Source of the DNA: Pseudomonas sp. R76
Lineage (GTDB): Bacteria; Pseudomonadota; Gammaproteobacteria; Pseudomonadales; Pseudomonadaceae
Direction: 5' to 3'
Assembly: GCF_009834565.1 (NCBI RefSeq)
Contig: NZ_CP019428.1
Span: forward strand, 4,650,001-4,714,000
Length of the DNA stretch: 64,000 nucleotides
Of this stretch, positions 19,011 through 27,780 are shown one piece after another. Both the position numbers and the translations under genes were made by a program. The first letter of the stretch is position 1; each line of letters opens with the position of its first letter. A model generated the notes under the pieces. That model was not told the DNA's origin and ran no database searches. It worked only from the letters and a program-made list of their open reading frames with translations.

Positions 19011-19532
19011 TTAAATTGAGGTAACGAAGCGCGTTTCGAGGCCTACGCTTACTGGCGGTTGCGCATTAATCAATACGACGGCGTCGTCGCCCTGGTTAAG
19101 GTAGATCAATGAGTCACCGGTCTCGAACGCAACTCTGAATCCGGCCAGCCAAGGCTCTTGCCCGTTGAAAGAGTCAAGAATTCCCTCAACTGCGCAAATT
19201 TTTGTATTCTCGAGGTGGGTTGCTGATAAACCTGCAAGTAGGTTTTCCCTCTTCCAGGAGCAGGTCCCGTTCGGCTCTATCTCGAAGGAAGCCGGCGTAT
19301 CAGAAGGCAACAAGTCCGCGCCTACTCTCTCGCCATCACTCAAGAGATACATGGATAGAACTTCTCGCTCGCCAAAACGCCACTCTAGAGAACCTATGTC
19401 TCCCAGATCTTTTTCGTCGTTGAAATAGTACTGATCGTGCAGCAGCACGCTCAGCCGCTTTCCCAAAAGCGACCGTGCGTTTTGCAAGTCTAGGGCGGCT
19501 CTTGTGGGGGATGGGGAGTGTCGGCTATACAT
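19011..19532 (-). CDS. Orphan protein, 173 residues
   Basis: This is a beta-rich soluble protein with segments LSVLLHDQYYFNDEKDLGD, SLEWRFGEREVLSMYLL and GDDAVVLINAQPPVSVGLET. The ATG is preceded by AGAGG with 7-base spacing, which supports real translation. No family is recognised. Single proteins of this type in Pseudomonas accessory patches are often immunity-like, but no toxin partner is visible here. Confidence 0.55.
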   Translation of the reverse strand: MYSRHSPSPTRAALDLQNARSLLGKRLSVLLHDQYYFNDEKDLGDIGSLEWRFGEREVLSMYLLSDGERVGADLLPSDTPASFEIEPNGTCSWKRENLLAGLSATHLENTKICAVEGILDSFNGQEPWLAGFRVAFETGDSLIYLNQGDDAVVLINAQPPVSVGLETRFVTSI

Positions 19533-19799
19533 CGGGCACCTCTTATAGGTGGGAAGAGAGGCGGATACTACACAAACGCCATTACGTCCACTTTTGGCCG
19601 TTAGCGATCACCCTGCATGCCTACAAAGCCAGGTGTGACTCAGGTGTCGCCGACAACAAAAAACTGTACGCACGATAGTCACATCCGCCCCGTGGAACTT
19701 CCCCAAAAAATGATGTCAATTTGATTGCTCGCCACAGCGACAAAATCGTCTTGGATCTGTCAGCGTCAGGCTGTTTCCTGACACCCCATGGAGAGAGTG

Positions 19800-20225
19800 A
19801 TGAGAGCCATTATTGCGCTGTTATTGATGTTGAGTACCTACGCTCATGCGGGTTGCGGCAACATTACTGATAGCGATCAACGCGCTTATTGCAACGCCAC
19901 GACTAACGGCCAAAGCTGCGGCAATATCAGTGACGGCGACCTTCGGGCCAGTTGCTATGCGCAAATGAACGGTCAAAGCTGCGGCAACATCAGCGACAAC
20001 GATCAACGCGCTTATTGCAACGCCAAAATCAATGGCCAAAGCTGCGGCAATATCCAGGGCAGTACCCTTCGGGCCACGTGCCTGGCGGAAATGAACGGCC
20101 AAAGCTGCGGCAACATCAGTGACAACGATCAACGCGCTTACTGCAATGCCAAAATCAACGGCCAAAGCTGCGGCAACATTCAAGACAGCAACTTACGTAA
20201 TGAGTGTGATGCCCTGAAGCGTTGA
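19800..20225 (+). CDS. Secreted protein of 21-residue cysteine repeats
   Basis: From the ATG at 19800 (GGAGAG just upstream) the protein has a cleavable signal peptide ending AHA at about residue 17. The mature part of about 124 residues is essentially all repeat: six units of 21 residues built on CGNI-x-D/G-x-x-x-R-A-x-C-x-A-x-x-N-G-Q-S, two Cys per unit. The DNA period is exactly 63 bp: caaagctgcgg recurs at 19911, 19974, 20037, 20100 and 20163. Alternate units are more alike (QRAYCNAKI versus LRA-C-A-M), a two-unit higher-order repeat that implies recent duplication. The even Cys number suggests disulfide-stacked modules in the periplasm or outside the cell. The function is unknown. A start at 19788 would add four residues before the signal peptide. 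Confidence 0.8.
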   Translation: MRAIIALLLMLSTYAHAGCGNITDSDQRAYCNATTNGQSCGNISDGDLRASCYAQMNGQSCGNISDNDQRAYCNAKINGQSCGNIQGSTLRATCLAEMNGQSCGNISDNDQRAYCNAKINGQSCGNIQDSNLRNECDALKR

Positions 20226-20437
20226 TCTACGCAGTACGCGGGCTCCGCCGCTCATACGTCAGCACCTGCGTCGTACAGTGCGCTGGCTCCGCTTAAATGC
20301 TTACCAACGTCACCCTGTCAGGCTCCAATCGGCCGCTGGCAACGCGCGCGGATCACCAGAAAGCACTTTAATCATTTGCCGCACTCGGCCGGGGCTGGCA
20401 AGGAGTATCGACCCGCAGTGACTTGCCTGCTCCCGAA

Positions 20438-21661
20438 TCAGAACACCACCGACCGCTGACAGGCCGACGTCGCCACGACTTTCCCGCGCTTGAGCACCAT
20501 CAACCGCGTCGGCAAATCGAGAATCACATCACTGACTGCGCGCGTGTCCAACAACACCAGATCAGCCGCCTTGCCCACTGCCAACCCATAATCCTTCAGC
20601 CCCAGCGCTTGCGCCGGGCGGGTGGTGAGCATCGACAGCACCGTGGCCTGGTCATCCGCCCCGCCCAGGTGGCAGGCTGGAATTGCCAGTTGCGCTATGT
20701 TGAGCAAATCGCCGGTGCCAAATGGGGTAAACGCGTTGCGGATGTTGTTGGTGGCCAGGCACACATTCACGCCGCCATCACGCAGTGCCCGCACGGGTGT
20801 CAGGCTGCGGCGCACGTTGTGGCTGTCGCCGCGCGCACCGAGGTGCAAGTCGGTGGCGGGCAAGCACATGACGCTGATACCGGCCGCGCGGATCAGGTCA
20901 ATGATCTCGCGCTGTTGGTGCGGCGGCACGGCGCCCAGGCTGGTCAGGTGGCCGACACACACGCGCCCTTGATAGCCTTCCTGGTGGGTCTTGCGTGCGA
21001 GGTATTCAATGCTCATGTGTTCAGCGTGGTCGGCAAAGTCCTGGTGCAGGTCGATGTCCTTGTCGTAGCGCTTGGCCAGGTCGAACACAAAGTCGATGTG
21101 TTCATGCGCCGACTCATCGTTGTAGGGAATACCGCCGACAACATCGGCGCCCTTTTCCATGGCCTCGACCATCATGTCCCGCATGCCCGGTAGCTTGAGA
21201 ATGCCTTCCTGTGGGAAGGCGACCACTTGAATATCGATGACGTCGCGAAACGTTTCCCGCAGTTCCAGCACCGCATCAAACCCGGTGAAGCCTTGTATCG
21301 GGTCGAACTCGGCATGGGCGCGCACATGGGTCGTGCCTGATTGCACCAGCGCGCGCAGTACTTGGGTGGAACGCTCGAGGATGTCGTCGCGGGTCAAGGT
21401 GGGTTTGAGTTCGGCGGTCACCGCTATCGCCTCTTTCAAGGTGCCGGAGCGGTTGGCCTTGCGGTTCATGACATGGGCCTTTTCCAGGTGCAGGTGGCCT
21501 TCGACAAAGCCCGGAATCAGCACGTTGCCGTGGCCCTGGATTTCCCGCTGCGCGAGCGCTGAAATGTTCGGTGCGACCCCGATGATGTTGCCCTCGTGCA
21601 CCGCCACATCCATCAGCGGCTGTGCGTCGTCGATGCGTACGTTGCGAAAGATTAAATCCAT
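20438..21661 (-). CDS. Amidohydrolase of the cytosine deaminase/AtzC family
   Basis: This 407-residue metal-dependent hydrolase has the N-terminal metal motif HLHLEK (H56, H58) and the central motif DLHQDFADH. The C-terminal segment TNNIRNAFTPFGTGD corresponds to the DNI-x-x-x-x-PFG region of AtzC and CodA. The usual metal Asp there reads Asn, and the CodA catalytic Glu after the HxxE His is replaced (HQDF). It is therefore probably not a plain cytosine deaminase. It closes the cyn operon, 71 bp after the DUF2790 gene. Placement with cyanase suggests it acts on a cyclic or N-carbonyl substrate whose breakdown links to cyanate; this is inference. The start has GAGGG eight bases upstream. Confidence 0.8.
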   Translation of the reverse strand: MDLIFRNVRIDDAQPLMDVAVHEGNIIGVAPNISALAQREIQGHGNVLIPGFVEGHLHLEKAHVMNRKANRSGTLKEAIAVTAELKPTLTRDDILERSTQVLRALVQSGTTHVRAHAEFDPIQGFTGFDAVLELRETFRDVIDIQVVAFPQEGILKLPGMRDMMVEAMEKGADVVGGIPYNDESAHEHIDFVFDLAKRYDKDIDLHQDFADHAEHMSIEYLARKTHQEGYQGRVCVGHLTSLGAVPPHQQREIIDLIRAAGISVMCLPATDLHLGARGDSHNVRRSLTPVRALRDGGVNVCLATNNIRNAFTPFGTGDLLNIAQLAIPACHLGGADDQATVLSMLTTRPAQALGLKDYGLAVGKAADLVLLDTRAVSDVILDLPTRLMVLKRGKVVATSACQRSVVF

Positions 21662-21732
21662 GACTATGGCCCTCTACGTTGCTGCCCTTAGGCGCACCGG
21701 GCGCAACGGTATAAAAACAGACAATGGGTGCC

Positions 21733-21972
21733 TCAACCGTTGGAGCAGCCGTTACCCATCACGTGGTATTCAAGAATGTGTCGCTGGCCCTTGGAATCTT
21801 CGTAGGTCATTCGCACAGGCACCACGGCGCAGACGTCCGCGACTTCGCTGGTGGAAATGACGTGGGCGATGTCAAGGTGCTGGGCATAGCTGTAGTGCTC
21901 GACTGGCAGTGGCTCGTCGGCCATCGCCACCGCGCAAAAAGCGCCGAATATCAGTACAAGTAACGCTCTCAT
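21733..21972 (-). CDS. DUF2790 periplasmic small protein
   Basis: From the ATG at 21972 (AAGAGG upstream) this is a 79-residue protein with a signal peptide (residues 1-19, ending AMA). The mature part has the DUF2790 signature: YSYAQHLDIAHVIS, then VC-x-V-x-P-x-x-MTYEDS, then LEYHVMGNGC. The two Cys residues may form a disulfide. DUF2790 proteins are common and mostly uncharacterised in Pseudomonas. Its place between cynS and the amidohydrolase is unusual. Confidence 0.85.
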   Translation of the reverse strand: MRALLVLIFGAFCAVAMADEPLPVEHYSYAQHLDIAHVISTSEVADVCAVVPVRMTYEDSKGQRHILEYHVMGNGCSNG

Positions 21973-22049
21973 GATCAGATGACCTCTTTCAAAATGCGAG
22001 GAAAGTGGAACCCGGCAGCTGTGCAGCGCCGGGCCCACGGGTCGCGTGA

Positions 22050-22520
22050 TCAGAACGGTTTGGTCGGCAGGTACTTGCCATCCAGGGTGATCACTGCGCG
22101 GGAGCCGCCGTCCGGGTCCTCAACCTTCTTCACGTCCAGCTTGAAGTTGATCGCGCTGATGATGCCTTCGCCGAACTTCTCGTGAACCAGCGCCTTGAGC
22201 GTGGTGCCGTAGACCTGGATCATTTCGTAGAAGCGGTAGATGGTCGGGTCGGTCGGGATGCCGTTGCCGATGCTGCCGCGCACCGGGATGCTTTGCAGCA
22301 GGAGCACGGCGTCCTCGTCGAGGCCCAGGGTGTCGGCAACAACTTGGGCGGCGTCGGCCGGCAGTGGGTGCTGGCCGAGCAAGGCGGCGGTGACGAAGGC
22401 TTCGTGCAGGCCGGTGCCTTCGGCGATCTGGGCGAACGACAGGTCTTTGCGGGCCTTGGCCAGGAGGATGACGTCGGTCAAGGCAAGGCGAGTGTTCTGG
22501 CTGATTTGTGACTGGATCAT
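22050..22520 (-). CDS. cynS: Cyanate hydratase (cyanase)
   Basis: Cyanase converts cyanate and bicarbonate to ammonia and carbon dioxide through carbamate. The protein from the ATG at 22520 is 156 residues, the same length as the E. coli enzyme. The catalytic triad Arg96 (TIYRFYE), Glu99 and Ser122 (GIISAINF) is in the expected positions. The N-terminal half is the helical domain and the C-terminal half the catalytic dimerisation domain of the decamer. It is second in the operon, 98 bp after cynT. Confidence 0.96.
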   Translation of the reverse strand: MIQSQISQNTRLALTDVILLAKARKDLSFAQIAEGTGLHEAFVTAALLGQHPLPADAAQVVADTLGLDEDAVLLLQSIPVRGSIGNGIPTDPTIYRFYEMIQVYGTTLKALVHEKFGEGIISAINFKLDVKKVEDPDGGSRAVITLDGKYLPTKPF

Positions 22521-22618
22521 GGGGTTATCTCCGTGGGTAAAAACACTGGTTAAAAGCGCTAACAATCAATGGTGGGAGCCGGATCGCCGCAACGCTGCGA
22601 TGCAGGCCCCTCGGTATT

Positions 22619-23263
22619 TCAGTTCAACTGGGGCGATGCTTTCGCAGACAAGTCGGCCAGCGGCACGAATTGACCGGTGCGGCTATCGAAGGCCTGGATG
22701 CAGCCACTTTCGATGTCATAGACCCAGCCATGCAGGGTCACGCGCTTCTCTTCGAGGGCCAGGCGTACCGACGGGTGCGTCTGGAGATTGGCCAACTGCG
22801 CGATCACGTTTTCGCGAACCATGGAGGCGACTTTGGCCTGCTGGTCGACATGCTGGCGCGCCTCGTTGACCACCCGGCCGGAGTCGGCGTAGCGCAACCA
22901 GCTGGCCACCGCGGGCATGTGATCCAGGCATTTGCAGGTGGCGATGGCGGTCATGGCGCCGCGATCGGAATGCCCGCAGATCACGATGTCGCTGACCTTC
23001 AAGGCTGCTACGGCATATTCCACCGAGGCCGACACCCCGCCCGGCTCAGGACCGTAGGACGGCACGATATTGCCGGCATTGCGGATGACAAACAGGTCGC
23101 CCGGCTCACGCTGCGTGACCAGCTCCGGCACCAGCCGGCTGTCGGAGCAGGAGATGAACAGCGCCCGTGGGCTCTGCTGGTTGGCCAGGTCTTTGAACAA
23201 GCCGGCGCGCTCCGGGAAGGCGTTGCGCTGAAACTTCAGGAAACCGTCGATGATGTCTTGCAT
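22619..23263 (-). CDS. cynT: Cyn-type beta-carbonic anhydrase with altered zinc site
   Basis: From the ATG at 23263 (AAAGGAG upstream) the 214-residue protein matches remembered E. coli CynT along its length ([41 protein letters not shown]). It supplies bicarbonate to cyanase and prevents CO2 loss. The zinc motif is intact at C39-x-D41-S-R and H98. The third ligand Cys101 of the HSxC-G-A-M motif is Arg here (HSDRGAM; CGC instead of TGC/TGT). This would be expected to weaken or abolish zinc binding unless it is a sequence error. A longer open frame to 23335 is upstream read-through. Confidence 0.93.
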   Translation of the reverse strand: MQDIIDGFLKFQRNAFPERAGLFKDLANQQSPRALFISCSDSRLVPELVTQREPGDLFVIRNAGNIVPSYGPEPGGVSASVEYAVAALKVSDIVICGHSDRGAMTAIATCKCLDHMPAVASWLRYADSGRVVNEARQHVDQQAKVASMVRENVIAQLANLQTHPSVRLALEEKRVTLHGWVYDIESGCIQAFDSRTGQFVPLADLSAKASPQLN

Positions 23264-23317
23264 GGGTAACTCCTTTGAATCGCGATGCGATGGAGCAAAG
23301 GTTACGGAGCCCGTGCA

Positions 23318-23364
23318 ATAAGGTAAAAGTCTCATATATGATCCAGCACATTAGATTATCTTAT
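23318..23364. promoter_or_regulatory. Putative CynR operator between cynR and cynT
   Basis: The imperfect 9-bp dyad ATAAGGTAA (23318-23326) and TTATCTTAT (23356-23364) brackets an AT-rich centre with the palindrome CATATATG. It lies in the 111-bp divergent region, where LysR-type regulators normally bind. The right arm overlaps the upstream alternative cynR start, which favours the start at 23375. Confidence 0.5.
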
Positions 23365-23374
23365 GGGTACAAAC

Positions 23375-24271
23375 ATGCTGGCACGACATATCCAGTACTT
23401 CCTGGCCGTTGCTGAACACCAGGGCTTTACCAAAGCGGCGGCAGCCCTGCATGTCTCGCAGCCGGCGCTGTCGCAGCAAGTGCGGCAGCTGGAAGAGAGC
23501 CTCGGTGCACAGTTGTTTGATCGATCCGGGCGCCAGACGCGCCTGACCGATGCCGGTGAGGTGTACCTGCGCTATGCGCTGCGGGCGGCGCAGGAGCTGC
23601 AGGAAGGCAAGCGCGCGATTCATGATGTGGGCGACCTCAGCCGGGGCACGCTGCGGATTGCCGTCACACCGACCTTCACCACCTACCTGGTGGGGCCGCT
23701 GGCGGAAGCCTTTCATGGCCGCTATCCGAACATCACGCTGAACGTGCGTGAGGTCGCCCAGGAACACATGGAAAACCAACTGCTGGCGGACGAGTTGGAT
23801 GTGGGCATTGCGTTTGATGAGGTGCACGCGCAAGACATCGACGCCTCGCCCCTGCTGGTGGAAACCCTCGCGCTGGTGGTCGGCCAACAGCATCCGCTGG
23901 CGGGAGAGCAGGCGATTGGGTTGGAGGCGCTGAATGCAGAATCGCTGATTCTGCTCAGTAAAGAATTCGCCACCCGCGAACAGATCGACCGCTACTGCAA
24001 CAAACACGGGATCCGCCCACGCGTGGCGATGGAGGCCAATGTGATCGGCGCACTGCTTGAGGTGGTGCGCCGCACCACGCTGTCGACGCTGCTGCCCGCC
24101 GCGATTGCGCGGGCGCATCCGCAATTGGTGGCAATTGAGCTGGGGCCGCAGCAGTTGCAGCGCACGGCGGTGTTGATGCAACGCAAAGGGGCTTATCAGT
24201 CGGCGGCGGCGCGGGCGTTTTTGGCACTGGCCAAGGAAGTAGCCGACGGTCTGGCCTTACAGGCAAAATAG
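23375..24271 (+). CDS. cynR: LysR-family activator of the cyanate operon
   Basis: The 298-residue protein begins [22 protein letters not shown], closely recalling E. coli CynR. The winged-helix HTH spans about 1-60 ([20 protein letters not shown]) and the effector domain about 88-290 ([31 protein letters not shown]). It is expected to activate cynTS in response to cyanate and azide. It is divergent from cynT. A start at 23363 would add MGTN; I prefer 23375 by family alignment. Confidence 0.9.
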   Translation: MLARHIQYFLAVAEHQGFTKAAAALHVSQPALSQQVRQLEESLGAQLFDRSGRQTRLTDAGEVYLRYALRAAQELQEGKRAIHDVGDLSRGTLRIAVTPTFTTYLVGPLAEAFHGRYPNITLNVREVAQEHMENQLLADELDVGIAFDEVHAQDIDASPLLVETLALVVGQQHPLAGEQAIGLEALNAESLILLSKEFATREQIDRYCNKHGIRPRVAMEANVIGALLEVVRRTTLSTLLPAAIARAHPQLVAIELGPQQLQRTAVLMQRKGAYQSAAARAFLALAKEVADGLALQAK

Positions 24272-24299
24272 GGCTTTTATCGTTGCAAGGAATGCATGA

Positions 24300-25163
24300 G
24301 TGCCCACCCTCACACTGAAGTCACGCGCCAATGGTCGTCTAACCCCCACGCTGTTTTTATTCACCGGTTTGGCGCTGCTCTGCGGCTGCCACGCGTTGAC
24401 CCCGGAGCAGCGCATGGATGCCTGGATCGACAGCGGCGGCAAGTCGTCTCCAACGTTCCTCAGTGCAGAAGAAATCAAGCAGCTGGAGGCCAGGCGCTAC
24501 ATCAGCACGTTGAGTACTACGTTGGCTGATAGAACCTTTCGGGCGAATGGCGAAGGCACCCAAGGTAGCGTGAAGTTGCGCATGAAGCTCAATCGCCAAG
24601 GCGACGTGTTGCTCTGCGAGGTGCTACCGACTGACGGCGATACTCACACGGACTTCGCCAGGATCGTATCGGACATGTGCTGGAGCGGTGTCTGGGATGC
24701 GATACCGGAAGGTCTGCAAAAACCGGCTGATGGCAGCCTCGAGATTGTCGCACCGTTAACCACTGTGGGCGCCGCGCCGTTAACGCCGGAGTACCACCAG
24801 AGGCTTCAACGGTCTGCGTCGGCAAGTCGATTCTTCTGGGACAACGTGGTCGCCAAACACGCGCCAAATGCGTTCGGCACAGCGCGCTTCGACGTTGCCG
24901 CCGACGCACAGGGCAAGGTTTTACGCTGCGATGTGACGCTGGAGAGAAACCCTTTTCGTCCTGAGTATTTTCACCCGGACCCTGAGTTACAAAAGGCGCT
25001 CGCCACCCAGTGCGCACAACTCGATCTGCGACAAATGCCTGGCTTTCGCGTAGGCGAAGACGGCTTGGCCAAGCGCGCGGTTTTTGTCGACTACCTGCCG
25101 TGGAAACACCATGTGGGGCAATACCAAAGCAGCGCTGCTACCGATAAGGCTCCGTCACGCTAG
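24300..25163 (+). CDS. Predicted lipoprotein with two TonB-C-like repeats
   Basis: The start is GTG at 24300, with AAGGA eight bases upstream. The 287-residue protein has a long N-terminal signal ending in a lipobox (LLCGC, about residues 27-31). The mature part has two similar modules: GSVKLRMKLNRQGDVLLCEV near 90 and GTARFDVAADAQGKVLRCDV near 195. Each is a beta-hairpin-like V-x-R/F-x-V-x-x-x-G-x-V-x-x-C-x-V pattern that resembles TonB C-terminal domains. It is probably anchored in the outer or inner membrane facing the periplasm. The function is unknown. It lies 28 bp after cynR on the same strand but is not an obvious part of cyanate metabolism. Confidence 0.65.
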   Translation: MPTLTLKSRANGRLTPTLFLFTGLALLCGCHALTPEQRMDAWIDSGGKSSPTFLSAEEIKQLEARRYISTLSTTLADRTFRANGEGTQGSVKLRMKLNRQGDVLLCEVLPTDGDTHTDFARIVSDMCWSGVWDAIPEGLQKPADGSLEIVAPLTTVGAAPLTPEYHQRLQRSASASRFFWDNVVAKHAPNAFGTARFDVAADAQGKVLRCDVTLERNPFRPEYFHPDPELQKALATQCAQLDLRQMPGFRVGEDGLAKRAVFVDYLPWKHHVGQYQSSAATDKAPSR

Positions 25164-25288
25164 TCCAACGCCACTTGCCAGCGGCCCAAACAATTTACAT
25201 GGCGGCGCTGATGGCCGCCGGCGGGTGATGGCGCGACGGGCAACGCGGGTGAAGGTCAAGGCAAGTGAGTTAACCGTGTCTTGACGCC

Positions 25289-25714
25289 TCACGCGATGAC
25301 GAAAAAAAGAAATACGAGATTTAGCACAATACCCAACGTGACCGAACCAAACCCCACCAACCCGGTGAATGACGTTCGAGATGCAATAAAGACGGCGAGC
25401 AATGCGCCGATAAGCGCGCCAGGGAAGCTGAAGAGATACCAAAGCCACGCCATGGCTTCAGACGCCCAGAGGTGGAAAAGGTACAAGTACAGCGCCATGG
25501 CGATTGCCATGCCAGCCAGCGTTTCACGGGATGCCTTGAGCAGCAGCGCCACCGCCAGCACCGCCGCCTGAGGTAGCCAGTAAGCCGCGAAATTTTCCCA
25601 AAAAAACTCACCTTTTCCGGTAACCCACACAGCAACTGCCAGGCCCAGCCCGACACCCAGGGTTGCGAGCCAGCGGTAAGAGGATCGCGTTACGCTTGTT
25701 TCTGTTGATCGCAT
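25289..25714 (-). CDS. Small integral membrane protein
   Basis: The protein is about 141 residues with four hydrophobic segments (about 15-33, 41-58, 65-85 and 92-112), ending in a further hydrophobic tail (LGIVLNLVFLFFVIA). The start is uncertain: ATG 25714 has GGA at good spacing, and ATG 25744 is also in frame. The family is not recognised. It follows the DeoR regulator on the same strand. Confidence 0.55.
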   Translation of the reverse strand: MRSTETSVTRSSYRWLATLGVGLGLAVAVWVTGKGEFFWENFAAYWLPQAAVLAVALLLKASRETLAGMAIAMALYLYLFHLWASEAMAWLWYLFSFPGALIGALLAVFIASRTSFTGLVGFGSVTLGIVLNLVFLFFVIA

Positions 25715-25749
25715 TCTATAAGTCCATTTAAAAAAGCTGCGCATGTGCC

Positions 25750-26508
25750 CTACTCTGCCCGATGAACCTGAAGGTTCATCCCGCGATAAGGCGCCAGCAA
25801 TGCTTCGGGCACATCCACCGGCACCACCAACCCCGCAATCTCGGACAGCGGCACGACGATGTAGGGCGATGCCGTCGCGAGTTTCTCCGAGGACGCCAGC
25901 ACCAGCGTTTCCGCAGACACCTGGCACAACGCGCGCTTGATCACGGCCTCTTCGTAATCCCCAGTCGACAGCCCGGCAGTCGGGTGCACACTGCAAACGC
26001 CCATGAAGTACAAGTCGGCACGAATGCGCCCGATGGCCTCCAGCGTGGCTGCGCCGGTGCCGACCATCGAGTGCCGGAAAAGCCGACCGCCGAGCATGAT
26101 CACGTCAATGTTCAGGTGCTCACTGAGCGCCACCGCGATTGACGGGCTGTGAGTAATCACGGTGGCCTGGAGTGTCAGCGGCAAGTGCCGCGCGACCTGC
26201 ATCGAGGTGGTGCCGCCGTCGAGTATGACTACGTGCCCGGGCTGCACCAACTGCGCCGCGGCTCTGCCGATGGCGGCTTTTTGTGTGGGCAGGATCGCCT
26301 GCCGCACGCCCATGTCGCCCATCGCCGGGGACGCCGGCAAGGCGCCGCCGTGAACTCGCATCAGCAGGCCAGCCTTGGCCATCTCGCGCAAATCACGTCG
26401 GATGGTGTCCTCGGACACGCCGAGTTCCTGGCTGATGGGCTTGGCCAGGAGCTGACCGTCGCGACGAAGACGCTCGGTTAAAAACTGCTTGCGCTGCTGG
26501 GTTAACAT
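25750..26508 (-). CDS. DeoR/GlpR-family transcriptional regulator
   Basis: The 252-residue protein has a DeoR HTH ([18 protein letters not shown], then [16 protein letters not shown]) and the C-terminal sugar-phosphate sensor domain ([29 protein letters not shown]). Such regulators repress genes for sugar or nucleoside use and are released by a phosphorylated ligand. The start ATG 26508 fits AGAGGA at 6-base spacing. It is divergent from the NudK-DUF4406 gene, which is a plausible target. Confidence 0.88.
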   Translation of the reverse strand: MLTQQRKQFLTERLRRDGQLLAKPISQELGVSEDTIRRDLREMAKAGLLMRVHGGALPASPAMGDMGVRQAILPTQKAAIGRAAAQLVQPGHVVILDGGTTSMQVARHLPLTLQATVITHSPSIAVALSEHLNIDVIMLGGRLFRHSMVGTGAATLEAIGRIRADLYFMGVCSVHPTAGLSTGDYEEAVIKRALCQVSAETLVLASSEKLATASPYIVVPLSEIAGLVVPVDVPEALLAPYRGMNLQVHRAE

Positions 26509-26579
26509 CATCGATCCTCTGCATGAACCTGCACGATTATGCACGATATTTAACACATAACTATCAAGGACCGTGGCCC

Positions 26580-27536
26580 ATGCACAACCGCACCGTTCGA
26601 ATCGTCAAACAACAGACCCTGTCGGATAACTGGTATCTGCTGAAAAAGGTCGACTTCGAGCTGCAACGCCGGGACGGCAGCTGGCAGCCGCAAACGCGTG
26701 AGGTCTATGACCGAGGCGATGGTGCCACGATCGGGCTCTACAACCGGGCGAAACGCACGGTCATCCTGACCCGGCAATTTCGCATCCCGGCCTACGTCAA
26801 CGGGCATGATGGTTACTTGATTGAAACGGCGGCCGGGCTGCTGGATAACGCCGGGGCCGAGGAGCGGATTCGCCTGGAGGCCGAAGAGGAAACCGGTTAC
26901 CGGGTCCAATCGGTGCGCAAGGTGTACGAAGCGTTCATGAGCCCCGGCTCGGTGACTGAGCGCCTGCATTTTTTTGTCGGTGAATACCACCCGGAGGACC
27001 GCATCAGCGACGGCGGCGGCCTGGCCCACGAAGGCGAAGACATCGAAGTGCTGGAGATGCCCTTTGAGCAGGCCCTGGCAATGATCGACGACGGTCGCAT
27101 CATGGACGGCAAGACCATCATCCTGCTGCAATACCTCAAGAACCTGCTGCCGCCCTCGCCCGCCATGATGATTCTGGTGGCCGGCCCCTACCGCTCCGGC
27201 ACTGGTGATGACCCCGCGGCCCTGGCCGCGAACGTGCAGGCCATGCAAGCAAGTGCCGCCGCCCTGTTGCACGCCGGGCACTTTCCACTGGTGGCCGAAT
27301 GGGTGGCGTTACCGCTGCTGCAACTGGCCGGCTCACGCGGGATTGGTGACGAGGTGTACCAGGCGCATTTTCATGAATACGCCAAAACCCTGCTCAAGCG
27401 GTGCGACGGCGTACTGCGCATCGGCGGCCCTTCCGAGGGTGCGGACTTGATGGTGGAGATGGCTCAGCAGCAAGGGCTGGCGGTGTTTCATGGGTTGGAC
27501 GAGGTGCCCGCGGCTGAATCCGTCATGGGGTCGTGA
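26580..27536 (+). CDS. NudK-type Nudix pyrophosphatase fused to a DUF4406 domain
   Basis: From the ATG at 26580 the protein has 318 residues. Residues 1-190 align by memory with GDP-mannose pyrophosphatase NudK of E. coli ([16 protein letters not shown], then the Nudix box at about 86-108 with the EEETGY core, then [14 protein letters not shown] and [15 protein letters not shown]). From about 197 a second domain ([12 protein letters not shown], [25 protein letters not shown], [11 protein letters not shown]) matches DUF4406, a Rossmann-like nucleoside deoxyribosyltransferase relative. NudK alone is about 191 residues, so this is a fusion. It likely hydrolyses nucleotide sugars, with a second base- or nucleotide-processing activity. 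It is divergent from a DeoR regulator, which suggests control by that protein. Confidence 0.85.
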   Translation: MHNRTVRIVKQQTLSDNWYLLKKVDFELQRRDGSWQPQTREVYDRGDGATIGLYNRAKRTVILTRQFRIPAYVNGHDGYLIETAAGLLDNAGAEERIRLEAEEETGYRVQSVRKVYEAFMSPGSVTERLHFFVGEYHPEDRISDGGGLAHEGEDIEVLEMPFEQALAMIDDGRIMDGKTIILLQYLKNLLPPSPAMMILVAGPYRSGTGDDPAALAANVQAMQASAAALLHAGHFPLVAEWVALPLLQLAGSRGIGDEVYQAHFHEYAKTLLKRCDGVLRIGGPSEGADLMVEMAQQQGLAVFHGLDEVPAAESVMGS

Positions 27537-27612
27537 GTTTCCGTATGACCGAGACCAGACGCCATGACTCAAGCTGATATCATGCAAGCACTTACCCGCT
27601 GATTAGCACACC

Positions 27613-27780
27613 ATGAATCGCCAGAAAAAACTGCAGCAGCTCTTTAAGGCCAAAGCGAAAAAGGCCAGCGCCAAATTGGCACCCAAGAGCAAAGACAAAT
27701 ACATCAGCAAAGCCGACCGCGCCAAACTTGAGGCCGAGGCTGAACAGGCGTCAACCACCGCCACCGACACGCCCAGCTGA
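27613..27780 (+). CDS. DUF2986 small basic protein
   Basis: The 55-residue, Lys/Ala-rich protein begins MNRQKKLQQLFKAKAKKASA and continues KYISKADRAKLEAEA. It matches the remembered DUF2986 family of small conserved Pseudomonas proteins. It is likely RNA- or nucleic-acid-associated by charge only. Its 3' end overlaps the convergent GlxA-type regulator by 30 bp. Confidence 0.75.
   Translation: MNRQKKLQQLFKAKAKKASAKLAPKSKDKYISKADRAKLEAEAEQASTTATDTPS

Noticed and set aside
19860..20190. Direct repeats of 63 bp resembling a CRISPR-like array
   Set aside because: The whole array is an in-frame coding repeat with a signal peptide; there are no unique spacers and no cas genes.
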